Position numbers and translations under genes: made by a program | In this document: positions 6,646 to 14,978 of the stretch, one piece after another | Layout of the letters: every line of letters starts with the position of its first letter | Position numbering within the stretch: position 1 is the first letter of the stretch | Source of the DNA: JBBAGE01 sp041655055 | GTDB lineage: Bacteria; Pseudomonadota; Alphaproteobacteria; Rhodobacterales; Rhodobacteraceae | Assembly: GCA_041655055.1 (NCBI GenBank) | Contig: JBBAGE010000015.1 | Span: forward strand, 1-24,465 | Length of the DNA: 24,465 bases | Reading direction: 5' to 3' | The notes under the pieces: model-generated | What the model saw: the letters and a program-made list of their open reading frames with translations, nothing else | Database searches by the model: none | What the model was told of the DNA's origin: nothing

Positions 6646-9111
6646 ATGCGTATGCGCAGCCCCGGTTTGGTGATTATTGTCAGTTTTACTGCTATTTTGG
6701 CCCTAGGCGGCTGCAAAACATCCCAAGAACGCGCCGAGGCGCATTATCAATCCGGCATGGCTTTGCTTGCGGAAAATGACATCGAGCGGGCGCTGGTGGA
6801 ATTTCGCAACGTGTTTCGGCTGGACGGTGCGCATCAGGGCGCGCGCGAGGCCTATGCCCGCACCCAGTTGCAAGAGGGGCGCACATCCGAAGCCTATAGC
6901 CAGTATCTGCGGCTGGTCGAACAATACCCCGATCATCTGGAAGGCCGCGCCAAATTGGCGGAAATCGCCATACTCGACGCCGAATGGGACGAGGCCGAGC
7001 GCCACGCCCGCGCTGCACGCGATATCGCCCCCGATGAGCCGATGGTGCGCGCGCTTAATGCCCTGCTTGATTACCGCGATGCACGGCGCGCCGATAATCG
7101 CCACGCCGCAGGCATCGCGGTGCAGACCGGCCATGACGTGCTGGAAACCGCGCCGGGCAATATCATCGCCCGGCATCTGGTGATCGAGGATCTGTTGTTT
7201 CGCAACAACTGGTTTCCCGCGCTGGAACAGATCGATATCGCATTGGCCCAGAACCCGGGCGACCGGATGATGCATGATGCCCGCCTGCGGGTGCTGGCCA
7301 CATTGCAAGATGCCGATGCCCTTGGCACGCATTTGCAGCATATGGCCGAGATTTTCCCCGATGATGCCGAAATCCAGCAGGCGGTTTTGTCATGGTTCAT
7401 GCAAACCGATGATATGTCGGCGGGCGAAAATTTCCTGCGCGGGCTGGTCGATCGGGCGCCCGATGCGGATGCCGCCCGGCAGGCCCGGTTTGCCGTGGTG
7501 CAATTCCTGCGGCTCACGCGCGGCGATGATGCCGCCCGCGCCGAGGCAGACCGGCTGATCGCCGCTGGCACCGATGCCGCATTTTTCAGCGGTATGCGCG
7601 CGGCCATCGATTACGAAGGCGGCGCGCAGGATCAGGCGATCGACGCGATGCAGGCCAGCCTAGCGCAGGCCGCCCCCGGCCACGACCGCCGCGCGATCCG
7701 CACGGCGCTGGCGCAGATGCTGGTTGAAAATGGCCGCGATTCCGAGGCCCGCAGCCATGTGGCCGAAATTCTGGCCGAAGATCCCAGCCATGTCGGCGCG
7801 CTGAAAATGCAGGCGGCCTGGCTGATCGAGGGCGATGATCCCGGTGGCGCCATTGCCGCGCTGCGCACCGCACTGGGTCAGGAACCGCGCGATGCGGAAA
7901 TCCTGTTGTTGATGGCCGATGCGCATCTGCGCGATGGTGCGCGCAATCTGGCGGGCGAACGTCTGTCGATGGCGGTCGAAGTATCGGGATCGCGCCCCGA
8001 TGTGACCCTGCGCTACGCGGATTTCCTGATCGCGGATGCGCGACTATCCACCGCTGAATCGGTGCTGATCACCGGGCTGCGCCGCGAACCGGCAAATCTG
8101 GCGCTGCTTGACGCGCTTGGCAGCTTGCACATGGTGCAGGCCGACTGGGCGCGCATCGATGGCGTGATCACCCGGCTGCATGAACTTGGCTCGCCCGACG
8201 CGGTGACCATCGCCAACCGGCTGGCGGCCGACAAGCTGATCCGCCAGAACCGGCACGCGGAAAGCATCGCCTTTTTGCAGCAACTGATCGATCAGGGCGA
8301 TGCGGCCACCGGCGCTGTGGCCGCGATCGTGCGCAGCCATATCGACAATGGCACCCCGAATGACGCCGCCGCCTTCCTTCAGGCGCGTCTGGCGCAATCG
8401 CCCGATGATGGCGATCTGCTGCTGCTACGCGCGGCGTTGCATGTCAGCACCGGCGAGGCCCCGCAAGCCGAAGCCATCTACCGCGACCTGATCGCCCGCG
8501 CCCCGGTGGCGATCACGCCTGTGCGCGCGCTTTATGCGCTGCTGATGAACGCGGGGCGCAACGATGATGCCGCCGCCGTGATCGAGGCCGCGCTTGCCCG
8601 CCACGACAACCCCGCCGCCAGCGCCGCCGCGCTGATGTGGATCAAGGCCGGCCTGCTTGAGGGCGCGGGCGATATCGACGGCGCCATCGCGCTTTATGAC
8701 GATATGTATGCCCATGACAGCAGCAATGCGATCGTGGCGAACAACCTTGCCAGCCTGCTTAGCACCTGGCGCGACGATCCGGACGCGCTTGCCCGCGCCC
8801 ATGCTATCGCCCGGCGTTTGCGCGATATGGATCTGCCCGCGTTTCAGGACACTTATGGCTGGATCGAATATCTGCGCGGCAATTACACTGATGCGTTGGC
8901 GCATCTGCAGGTGGCCGCCGACGGTCTGCCCGACGATCCGGTGGTCCAGATGCGGCTGGGGCTGACGCTTGCGGCGCTGAACCGGCCCGTTGATGCCCGC
9001 GCGGTGCTGGAACGGGCCGTGGCGCTGGCCGGGCCGGATCCACAGCCGCAACTGGCGCTGGCAAACCAGACGCTTGCGACCCTGCCGCCGCCGGTGGATG
9101 CCACCCAGTAA
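6646..9111 (+). CDS. Large TPR-repeat lipoprotein (PrsT-like)
   Basis: An 821-residue protein made almost entirely of tetratricopeptide-type helical pairs, for example the opening unit AEAHYQSGMALLAENDIERA and late units around AIVANNLASLL and VQMRLGLTLAALNRP. The start at 6646 is preferred because AAAGGTG lies 6-13 nt upstream and because it gives a short lipoprotein signal with lipobox LGGC (Cys at about residue 23). Such large TPR proteins (PrsT type) are regular members of exosortase-linked EPS loci and are thought to scaffold assembly or export in the periplasm; the direct partner is not known. A weak hairpin with a T-run follows the stop. Initiators at 6616 (TTG) and 6631 (ATG) are possible but would lengthen the n-region without a better ribosome site. 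Confidence 0.9.
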   Translation: MRMRSPGLVIIVSFTAILALGGCKTSQERAEAHYQSGMALLAENDIERALVEFRNVFRLDGAHQGAREAYARTQLQEGRTSEAYSQYLRLVEQYPDHLEGRAKLAEIAILDAEWDEAERHARAARDIAPDEPMVRALNALLDYRDARRADNRHAAGIAVQTGHDVLETAPGNIIARHLVIEDLLFRNNWFPALEQIDIALAQNPGDRMMHDARLRVLATLQDADALGTHLQHMAEIFPDDAEIQQAVLSWFMQTDDMSAGENFLRGLVDRAPDADAARQARFAVVQFLRLTRGDDAARAEADRLIAAGTDAAFFSGMRAAIDYEGGAQDQAIDAMQASLAQAAPGHDRRAIRTALAQMLVENGRDSEARSHVAEILAEDPSHVGALKMQAAWLIEGDDPGGAIAALRTALGQEPRDAEILLLMADAHLRDGARNLAGERLSMAVEVSGSRPDVTLRYADFLIADARLSTAESVLITGLRREPANLALLDALGSLHMVQADWARIDGVITRLHELGSPDAVTIANRLAADKLIRQNRHAESIAFLQQLIDQGDAATGAVAAIVRSHIDNGTPNDAAAFLQARLAQSPDDGDLLLLRAALHVSTGEAPQAEAIYRDLIARAPVAITPVRALYALLMNAGRNDDAAAVIEAALARHDNPAASAAALMWIKAGLLEGAGDIDGAIALYDDMYAHDSSNAIVANNLASLLSTWRDDPDALARAHAIARRLRDMDLPAFQDTYGWIEYLRGNYTDALAHLQVAADGLPDDPVVQMRLGLTLAALNRPVDARAVLERAVALAGPDPQPQLALANQTLATLPPPVDATQ

Positions 9112-9143
9112 CGTGAAACATGTGGCGGCACTGGCACGCGGGT

Positions 9144-9162
9144 CGGGCAATCGGCCCGTTTT
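9144..9162 (+). terminator. Possible intrinsic terminator after TPR gene
   Basis: CGGGC (9144-9148) and GCCCG (9154-9158) make a 5-bp stem with a 5-nt loop, followed directly by TTTT. The stem is short, so termination is probably partial, but the position 33 bp after the TPR stop is appropriate. Confidence 0.38.
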
Positions 9163-9207
9163 CCATCCCAAGGCCACTTTTTGCGCGACAGCGCCGCCCC
9201 CGTGCGC

Positions 9208-9222
9208 TTAACCTTTGTTCAA
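9208..9222. promoter_or_regulatory. CtrA-like site TTAA-N7-TCAA
   Basis: TTAA (9208-9211), seven bases, TCAA (9219-9222): seven of eight positions match TTAA-N7-TTAA. It lies 45 bp upstream of the OPX gene start, in the 155-bp gap after the TPR gene, where a new promoter would be expected. Confidence 0.28.
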
Positions 9223-9266
9223 AGGGGATCGAACCCCGCCGGACAACAACAGGAGGAAGACCGAGA

Positions 9267-9872
9267 ATGAAACGGATCCTTGCGGTAATTGTCATGATCC
9301 TGCTGGCCCCGCTGGCGGCCACGGCACAGGAATATCAGATCAAGCCCGGCGATGTGCTGCGCGTCGAAGTGCTCGAAGACAGCGCGCTGAACCGCAACAC
9401 GCTGGTGCTGCCCGATGGGCGGATATCCTTTCCGATGGCCGGATCGATCCCGGCGGCAGGGCTGACCGTGGCGCAGTTGCAAAGCGCGATTTCCACCGGC
9501 CTTGCGCCCAATTTCGCCAATGCCCCTACGGTTTTCGTCAGCCTCGACGCGCTTGCCGCGCCGGTTCCCCCACGCAACGGCCCCGCCATTACGCCCACGA
9601 TCGGCGTGTTCGTGATGGGCGAAGTGGCCAGTCCCGGCCGGATCGAGGTAACGCCCGGCACCACCTTGTTGCAATTTCTGGCGCAATCGGGCGGGTTTTC
9701 CCGCTTTGCCGCGACCAAGCGCATTCAACTGCGCCGCGTCGATGCCGCCGGCGTCGAACAGGTCTATGCGATCGATTATCAGGCGATGGAACGCGGCGCA
9801 TCGGGTGTGGGTGCCACCGTTCTGGCCAATGGCGATGTGATCATCGTGCCCCAGCGGCGGTTGTTTGAATAA
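9267..9872 (+). CDS. Short polysaccharide export (OPX/Wza-like) protein
   Basis: Periplasmic polysaccharide export protein of 201 residues. The ATG at 9267 follows AGGAGGAAG (9251-9259) at ideal spacing, so the start is secure. A signal peptide covers residues 1-20 (MKRILAVIVMILLAP, cleavage after ATA); there is no lipobox Cys, unlike Wza. The PES domain (YQIKPGDVLRVEVLED, about residues 23-98) is followed by one SLBB-like domain (VFVMGEVASPGRIEV to about 195). The protein ends there, without the extra domains and C-terminal amphipathic helix that let Wza cross the outer membrane. The gene directly behind it, 3 bp away, encodes a beta-barrel, so the two probably form one export channel. Confidence 0.92.
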   Translation: MKRILAVIVMILLAPLAATAQEYQIKPGDVLRVEVLEDSALNRNTLVLPDGRISFPMAGSIPAAGLTVAQLQSAISTGLAPNFANAPTVFVSLDALAAPVPPRNGPAITPTIGVFVMGEVASPGRIEVTPGTTLLQFLAQSGGFSRFAATKRIQLRRVDAAGVEQVYAIDYQAMERGASGVGATVLANGDVIIVPQRRLFE

Positions 9873-9875
9873 TAG

Positions 9876-11270
9876 ATGACAAAAACGGGGAACAGCGTGG
9901 GATATCAAGGCTTTTGGCGCGCCGCTTTTTGGGGCGCGCTTGGCATATGTCTGGCCAGCGGGGCCGGGGCGCAAAGCGTCACTTTCGGGCTGGATCAGCG
10001 GTTTGAGGTCGATGACAACCTTGCGCTTGATCTTGACAGTGCGGGCACCAGCTATCAGGCGATCACCGGCCTGAGCTTTGGTTACAAGGCCACGACCCCG
10101 ATCGATACCTTCTCGCTGCAAGCCTCGGCCTTGTGGCGCGCGGTCGAAGGGCCGTCGGATGTGCGTTCGGGCTTTGACAATCAGCGCATCACCCTTGGCT
10201 ATACCCGCGAAGGCGCGCGGGCGGAATTTGGCGTCGATGCCAGCTATCGGCGCGCCGATGTGGCCTATCTGCGCCCGTTCGAAGATTTCATCGACGAAGA
10301 AGGCAATCTGATCCTGCCCGAAGATCTGGCCGATCTGACCGGCGCGGGCACGCGCGAATCATGGGCGGTGAATGCCAATCTTGAAACCGGGCGCGACATG
10401 CCCATGGGCTTTACGCTCGATGCGGGGCTAAGCGGGATTCAATACCGTGATACCACCAACCCCAATCTGACCGATATCGACCGCGCGCATATCGCCGCCG
10501 GGCTGCGGCTGAACCTGTCGCCGGTGCTGACCGGCGATCTTGGCGCGCGTTTTGCCACCTATGATGCCGATGACGCCGCGGGAACATACCGCGAAACCAC
10601 CAGCGCCACGCTGGGCCTGACCTATGCCGCAAGCCCGATCCTGACGCTGCAGGCCAGCCTTGGCTATTCCATCATCGATACCGAGGAATTCGGCATCACC
10701 ACCACGACCGAAGGGCTTGATCTGCGCCTTGGTGGCATTCGCGAACTGCCCAACGGCACGATCAGCGCCGAGATTTCCCGCCGCGTCACCGCCGACGGCC
10801 GGCGGCTTACGGCGCAGGTGGCGCGCAGCATGGAACTGCCCAATGGCGCGCTGTCGGCATCGATCGGGGCCACATCGCTTGATGGCGGCGATCCCGATCT
10901 GATTGCGGCGCTGAACTGGCAACATGCGCTGCCCACCGGGGTGATCAACGCCCGGCTTTCGCGCGATGTGCGCGAAACCAATACCGACAGCGAAAGCCTG
11001 ACAACGTCGCTCGCCATTGGCTATGCGTATCAGATCAACGCCAATTCCGGGCTGGATTTCAACGCCAGCTATATCATCACCGATGAATCCGTGCCCGGCG
11101 CACGGGTGGATCGCGCCACGCTGACCGCCGCCTATCGCCATGCGCTGACCCCCGATTGGAACCTCTACGCCGGATACCGCCACCGGATGCGCGATGACGA
11201 AGGCATCGGGCGCGCGCAATCGAATATGGTGTTCATGTCGATCGGGCGGCAGTTTGATCTGCTGCCCTGA
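9876..11270 (+). CDS. Outer-membrane beta-barrel, probable export partner
   Basis: Protein of 464 residues (457 if the GTG at 9897, behind GGGGA, is the start) with a signal peptide ending GAGA-QS. The mature protein is a run of alternating amphipathic strands with Asp/Asn/Gly turns and many aromatic residues, as in the putative porin BBP2 group; the opening FGLDQRFEVDDNLAL resembles that family's first strand and turn. A 30-31-residue repeat LPxGxhxAxh recurs three times in the middle. Similar barrels accompany OPX genes in exosortase and other EPS loci. It starts 3 bp after the OPX stop, so the two are co-translated or tightly coupled. Transport of polysaccharide across the outer membrane is inferred from this context. 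Confidence 0.82.
   Translation: MTKTGNSVGYQGFWRAAFWGALGICLASGAGAQSVTFGLDQRFEVDDNLALDLDSAGTSYQAITGLSFGYKATTPIDTFSLQASALWRAVEGPSDVRSGFDNQRITLGYTREGARAEFGVDASYRRADVAYLRPFEDFIDEEGNLILPEDLADLTGAGTRESWAVNANLETGRDMPMGFTLDAGLSGIQYRDTTNPNLTDIDRAHIAAGLRLNLSPVLTGDLGARFATYDADDAAGTYRETTSATLGLTYAASPILTLQASLGYSIIDTEEFGITTTTEGLDLRLGGIRELPNGTISAEISRRVTADGRRLTAQVARSMELPNGALSASIGATSLDGGDPDLIAALNWQHALPTGVINARLSRDVRETNTDSESLTTSLAIGYAYQINANSGLDFNASYIITDESVPGARVDRATLTAAYRHALTPDWNLYAGYRHRMRDDEGIGRAQSNMVFMSIGRQFDLLP
10746..11021 (+). repeat. Three tandem 90-93-bp units inside the beta-barrel gene
   Basis: Units start at 10746, 10836 and 10929 with CTGCCCAAC, CTGCCCAAT and CTGCCCACC, encoding LPNGTISAEIS, LPNGALSASIG and LPTGVINARLS. 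Spacing is exactly 90 and then 93 bp, so the frame is kept and each unit would add one beta-hairpin. DNA identity beyond the first bases has decayed, so the duplication is old. Confidence 0.6.
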
Positions 11271-11360
11271 CGGGCCGAAAATGCCGCCCGAACGCAAAGA
11301 ATGCTCGATTTTTCATGAAATTGCGGCTAGGCTGAACGGGATTTAAGGGCGCGCGGTATT

Positions 11361-11378
11361 CCGCATTTGCCGCATTTT
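11361..11378 (+). promoter_or_regulatory. Tandem 9-bp repeat upstream of exosortase gene
   Basis: CCGCATTTG (11361-11369) is followed without a gap by CCGCATTTT (11370-11378), then an AT-rich stretch and the ribosome binding site. A related string, TTTGCCGCAATGC, occurs on the minus strand upstream of the nucleotide-sugar dehydrogenase (about 16308-16320). It may be a regulator site; none is assigned. Confidence 0.25.
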
Positions 11379-11403
11379 TATATGTTATTTGAAAGGGTCC
11401 GGC

Positions 11404-12999
11404 ATGGCGGATACCCGCACGCATTTTGCCACGCAACCGCTGGCGGTAAACCCGCGCGGGCTGGTCTGGTTCACCCTGTTGGTTATCACCGCGCTGCCGA
11501 TATTCTGGCTGGGCCTGCGATCGCTGGTGGCTGCCTGGGGCACAGCGGAATATAGCCACGGGCCACTGATCCCGGTGATCTCGCTTTATTTGTTTCTGCG
11601 CGAATTGCGCAACGATCAACTGCCGGCAACCGGTGTATCCCAGGCGCGCTGGCCCGGGATCATTGTGCTGATGGCAGGGCTCGGCGTCGGGATTTTGGGC
11701 AATCTGGTGCAGACGCCCGATATCGTCACCTACGGGCTGATCATCTGGGTCGGCGGCGTGATGCTGACCACGATGGGCTGGGGCAAGGGCAAGCTGCATT
11801 TCCTGCCGGTGGTGCATCTGGTGTTCATGCTGCCGCTGCCGAATTTCCTTTATTGGAAACTGTCGATTTTCCTGCAGGGGATATCCTCGGAAATCGGCGT
11901 CTGGATCGTCGCGGCCATGGGCGTGCCGGTTTACCTCGAAGGCAATGTGATCGATCTGGGCGTCTATAAACTGCAGGTGGCCGAGGCCTGTTCCGGCCTG
12001 CGCTATCTGTTCCCGATCCTGAGCTTTTCCTATCTGTTCTCGATTCTCTATCGCGGCCCGATGTGGCACAAGGCGGTGCTGCTGTTGGCCGCCGCGCCGC
12101 TGACCATGCTGATGAATTCGGTGCGGATCGGGATTATCGGCGTGCTGGTCAACAGCTATGGGATCGAACATGCCGAAGGTTTTCTGCACTTTTTCGAAGG
12201 CTGGGTGATCTTCATTTCCTGCATCGCGATCCTGTTTGCCATGGCTGTGGCGCTGCAGCGGCTGACCCCCCGCCCCCTGCCGCTGACCGAGGCGATCGAT
12301 CTTGATACCGCCGGGCTCGGTGGCCAGGCCGCGCGTTTCGGGCGGATCGCGCCCACACGCGGGCTGATCTGGGGCGCGCTGATATCGGCCGCGATCGGGG
12401 CGGCGTGGTGGTTTGCCCCCACCCCCGAGCGCCCGCCGGTAGACCGCGATCCCTTTGCCATATTTCCCCGCAATATCGCCGGCTGGACCGGATCGGAACT
12501 GCCGCTTGAGCCGCAGGTAGAACAGGTTCTGGGCGCGGATGATTACGTCAATTCCGTCTATTCCGCGCCCGGCGATCCGGCCTATATCAATTTCTTTTCC
12601 GCCTTTTACAACAACCAGACCGAGGGCCACGGCATCCATTCGCCCGAAGTTTGCCTGCCGGTCGGCGGCTGGGAAATCTTTTCCATCGCGCCGCATGCGG
12701 TGAATATGGGCCACACGATTTACGGGGAATTCAACGTCAATCGCGCCGTCATCCAAAAAGGGCTGTCGCATCAGCTTGTCTATTACTGGTTCGAGCAACG
12801 CGGCCAGCGGATGACGAATGATTATCACGCCAAGATTTCGGTCGTGCAAGACAGCCTGCTGCGCGGGCGCAGCGACGGGGCGCTGGTGCGTTTCGTCACC
12901 CCGATCATGCCCGGCGAAGCCGAGGCCGATGCCGACGCCCGCCTTCAAACCTTCATGCGCGAAGCCCTACCGCATCTGCCGCGTTTCATCCCCGAATAA
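11404..12999 (+). CDS. xrtD: Exosortase fused to EpsI domain (XrtD-like)
   Basis: Integral membrane cysteine protease/transpeptidase of 531 residues expected to cut VPLPA-tailed proteins. The ATG at 11404 has GAAAGGG 6 nt upstream. About eight hydrophobic helices fill residues 17-300. The catalytic set is visible: Cys196 in AEACSGLRY, Arg241 in NSVRIG, and His262 in GFLHFFEGW. From about residue 320 a second module begins with one helix followed by a periplasmic EpsI-type domain whose hallmark HSPEVCLPVGGW starts at His412 and has Cys417. EpsI is usually a separate gene beside the exosortase; fusion is known for the VPLPA-specific XrtD group, which the VPLPA tail encoded at 1490 supports. The symbol rests on that pairing, not on a database match. 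Confidence 0.9.
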   Translation: MADTRTHFATQPLAVNPRGLVWFTLLVITALPIFWLGLRSLVAAWGTAEYSHGPLIPVISLYLFLRELRNDQLPATGVSQARWPGIIVLMAGLGVGILGNLVQTPDIVTYGLIIWVGGVMLTTMGWGKGKLHFLPVVHLVFMLPLPNFLYWKLSIFLQGISSEIGVWIVAAMGVPVYLEGNVIDLGVYKLQVAEACSGLRYLFPILSFSYLFSILYRGPMWHKAVLLLAAAPLTMLMNSVRIGIIGVLVNSYGIEHAEGFLHFFEGWVIFISCIAILFAMAVALQRLTPRPLPLTEAIDLDTAGLGGQAARFGRIAPTRGLIWGALISAAIGAAWWFAPTPERPPVDRDPFAIFPRNIAGWTGSELPLEPQVEQVLGADDYVNSVYSAPGDPAYINFFSAFYNNQTEGHGIHSPEVCLPVGGWEIFSIAPHAVNMGHTIYGEFNVNRAVIQKGLSHQLVYYWFEQRGQRMTNDYHAKISVVQDSLLRGRSDGALVRFVTPIMPGEAEADADARLQTFMREALPHLPRFIPE

Positions 13000-13000
13000 T

Positions 13001-13035
13001 GCGCGCCGCCCCTTGCCTAACGGCGCAGGGCGCGC
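13001..13035 (+). terminator. Possible hairpin between exosortase and rhomboid genes
   Basis: GCGCGCC (13001-13007) and GGCGCGC (13029-13035) are perfect inverted arms, immediately after the exosortase stop; bases inside the loop can extend pairing. No T-run follows. It may be a weak terminator or a processing site. Confidence 0.28.
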
Positions 13036-13047
13036 GATTGTCGCGCC

Positions 13048-13713
13048 ATGAACCCCGCGTCGCCGCCAACACATCCGCAATCCGAGGGCATTTTCACCCG
13101 TAAACTGCCGCCGCTGCTGCTGTGGCTGCTGGCGATCAATGTGGTGATCGAACTGGCGCTGATGGCGGGCGATATGGGGCTGTTGGGGATAAACCTGCGC
13201 GCCTATGCCTATGGGTTCGGCGCGTTCTGGTCGGGGCTTTTGCGCGGGGGCGAGCCGCTTTATGCCAGCCAGCCGGTGGTGATGTTTCTGACCCATGCGT
13301 TTTTGCATGGCGGGATCTTGCATCTGGCGATGAACATGTTGGCACTGGTGGTGCTGGGCCAACGGTTGCTGGCGCGGATGACGCCCGGGGCGTTTCTGGC
13401 GCTTTATATCGCATCGGCCATCGGCGGCGGGCTGGCCTTTGGGCTGATTTCCGACAGCCCACGCCCGATGGTGGGGGCGTCGGGGGCGTTGTTCGGCCTG
13501 CTTGGCGCGCTGGAATACCGGGTCTGGCGCACGATGCGGCGGGGCCGGATGTCGATGCAGCCGTTTTGGCGCAGCATTGGCGAATTGGTATTGCTCAACG
13601 CGCTGCTCTGGCTGGTGCTCGGCGGCGGTCTGGCATGGGAAGCCCATTTGGGCGGCTTTCTGGCCGGCTGGCTCGCGGCGGTGCTGGGCCGGCGGTTTTG
13701 GGGCTGGCGCTAG
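13048..13713 (+). CDS. Rhomboid-family intramembrane serine protease
   Basis: Six-helix-type membrane protease of 221 residues. The catalytic Ser is Ser145 in GASGALFG and the catalytic His is His200 in EAHLGGFLAG; the upstream HGGILHLAMNML segment (about residues 91-102) supplies the family's loop and oxyanion-side His/Asn. All catalytic residues are present, so it should be active. Rhomboids cut helix-breaking segments of membrane-anchored proteins; no substrate is evident here. It begins 48 bp after the exosortase stop on the same strand and has only a weak ribosome site, so it may depend on the exosortase message. It converges on the glycosyltransferase with only 5 bp between stops. Confidence 0.93.
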   Translation: MNPASPPTHPQSEGIFTRKLPPLLLWLLAINVVIELALMAGDMGLLGINLRAYAYGFGAFWSGLLRGGEPLYASQPVVMFLTHAFLHGGILHLAMNMLALVVLGQRLLARMTPGAFLALYIASAIGGGLAFGLISDSPRPMVGASGALFGLLGALEYRVWRTMRRGRMSMQPFWRSIGELVLLNALLWLVLGGGLAWEAHLGGFLAGWLAAVLGRRFWGWR

Positions 13714-13718
13714 GCGCG

Positions 13719-14978
13719 CTATCCCCCAACCGGCCGCTTTTCCGCCACCCGCTGATAGGCGGCGATCAACGCACCCACCTGATGGTCCCAGCTCAGCTCG
13801 GCCTCGATCCGGGCGCGGCCAAAGGCGCCCATCTGCGCCGCAAGCACCGGATCATCCAGCAGCGACACGATCTTGGCCGCCATATCCGCCGTGTCATTGG
13901 GCGCCGCATAGAGCGAGGCCCGCCCCGCCGACCAGCGCCCCTCGGTCACGTCAAACTGCACGATCGGTTTTGAAAACGCCATATATTCCAGTATCTTGTT
14001 CATCGTCGATTTGTCATTCATCGGATTGACGCGATCGGGGTTCACACAAACATCCGCCGATGACAGCACCTCGAACAGATCGGCATCCGGCGCGCGGCCG
14101 GTAAAGGTGACATGATCCGACAGCCCCAACGCCGCCGCCATCCGCCGCAATCCATCAAGCGCCGGGCCACCGCCCACCAGCACGAATTGCACATCGCGGC
14201 CCTGATCGTGCACGATATCGCGCGCCGCCGTCAGCAACAGATCGATGCCTTCCTGATCGCCCATCACGCCGACATAACCCACCATATGCGCCCGCCCGTT
14301 GCGCCAGCGCGGGTTTGGCGCGCAAAGTTCCAACCGGCTCAGATCCGGCCCGGATCGCACCACAAACACATCCTCGGCCGCCATCGCCCCACGCGTCAGC
14401 GCGATGGCGCGATAGCTTTCATTCGTCGCAATGCTGACATCGGCGGCGCGAAAGGTCATCCGCTCCAGTGCCACCATCAGCCGCCAGAATGCGCCGCGTT
14501 TGCCGAATTTGGCCTCATACAATTCGGGGTTGATATCGTGATGATCGAAAATGAACCGCTTGCCCGCCCATTTGAACGGCAGCGCCACCAGAAAAATCAG
14601 ATCGGGCGGATTACAGGCCTGCAACGTATCAAACCCGTGCCGGCGTGCGATTTTCAGCACCAGCCGCATTTCGTGAAACAGCGCCGCGCCATATTCCGCC
14701 AGATAGCCAAGCGCCCCCTTGGCATCAAGCGGCAGGCCGTGGCGATAGATATGCACCCCGTCGATTTCCTCATACGGCGCTTCATACCCTTTGCCCTTGG
14801 GGCAGATCACCGCCACCTGCGCGCCCGCCGCCTGCAGGGTTCGGCATTCATGCCAAACCCGGCGATCAAAGGGCAGCGGCAGGTTTTCAACGATGATCAA
14901 CACCCGCCGCCCCGCCAGCGGGCGCGCGGCGCGGATCGCCTCAAGCCGGGGTTGGGCCGGGTCAGAGATGTCTTTCAT
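13719..14978 (-). CDS. Glycosyltransferase family 4 (GT-B fold)
   Basis: Cytoplasmic or membrane-associated glycosyltransferase of 419 residues. The N-terminal half begins after a short leader with RRVLIIVENLPLPFDRRVW and contains DHHDINPELYEAKFG; the C-terminal half carries VGYVGVMGDQEGIDLLL, VLVGGGPALDGL and the donor-binding MNKILEYMAFSKPIV with its conserved Glu. This fits GT4 retaining enzymes that build bacterial polysaccharide repeat units. Donor and acceptor cannot be read. Its ATG overlaps the TGA of the upstream dehydrogenase by 4 bp, and both genes share a similar GGGATTTT leader before ATGAAAG, so the two are a coupled pair. It is the only assembly glycosyltransferase in the window besides the priming enzyme. 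Confidence 0.92.
   Translation of the reverse strand: MKDISDPAQPRLEAIRAARPLAGRRVLIIVENLPLPFDRRVWHECRTLQAAGAQVAVICPKGKGYEAPYEEIDGVHIYRHGLPLDAKGALGYLAEYGAALFHEMRLVLKIARRHGFDTLQACNPPDLIFLVALPFKWAGKRFIFDHHDINPELYEAKFGKRGAFWRLMVALERMTFRAADVSIATNESYRAIALTRGAMAAEDVFVVRSGPDLSRLELCAPNPRWRNGRAHMVGYVGVMGDQEGIDLLLTAARDIVHDQGRDVQFVLVGGGPALDGLRRMAAALGLSDHVTFTGRAPDADLFEVLSSADVCVNPDRVNPMNDKSTMNKILEYMAFSKPIVQFDVTEGRWSAGRASLYAAPNDTADMAAKIVSLLDDPVLAAQMGAFGRARIEAELSWDHQVGALIAAYQRVAEKRPVGG

Noticed and set aside
1339..9147. GGCAC boxes at 1339, 5758 and 9132, each 130-150 bp upstream of an EPS-locus start, resembling sigma-54 -24 elements
   Set aside because: In all three the invariant GC of the -12 element is not at the required 10-bp spacing, and GGCAC is frequent by chance in this GC content.
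11271..11290. CGGGC/GCCCG inverted repeat after the beta-barrel gene
   Set aside because: Stem of 5 bp with a 10-nt loop and no T-run; too weak to call a terminator.
11311..11320. Perfect palindrome TTTCATGAAA upstream of the exosortase gene
   Set aside because: Ten bases only, no second copy nearby, and symmetry does not extend further; likely chance in an AT-rich stretch.
11233..12948. Minus-strand frame of about 570 codons antisense to the exosortase gene
   Set aside because: No recognisable motif, biased low-complexity composition, and full overlap with a gene whose catalytic residues are all visible.
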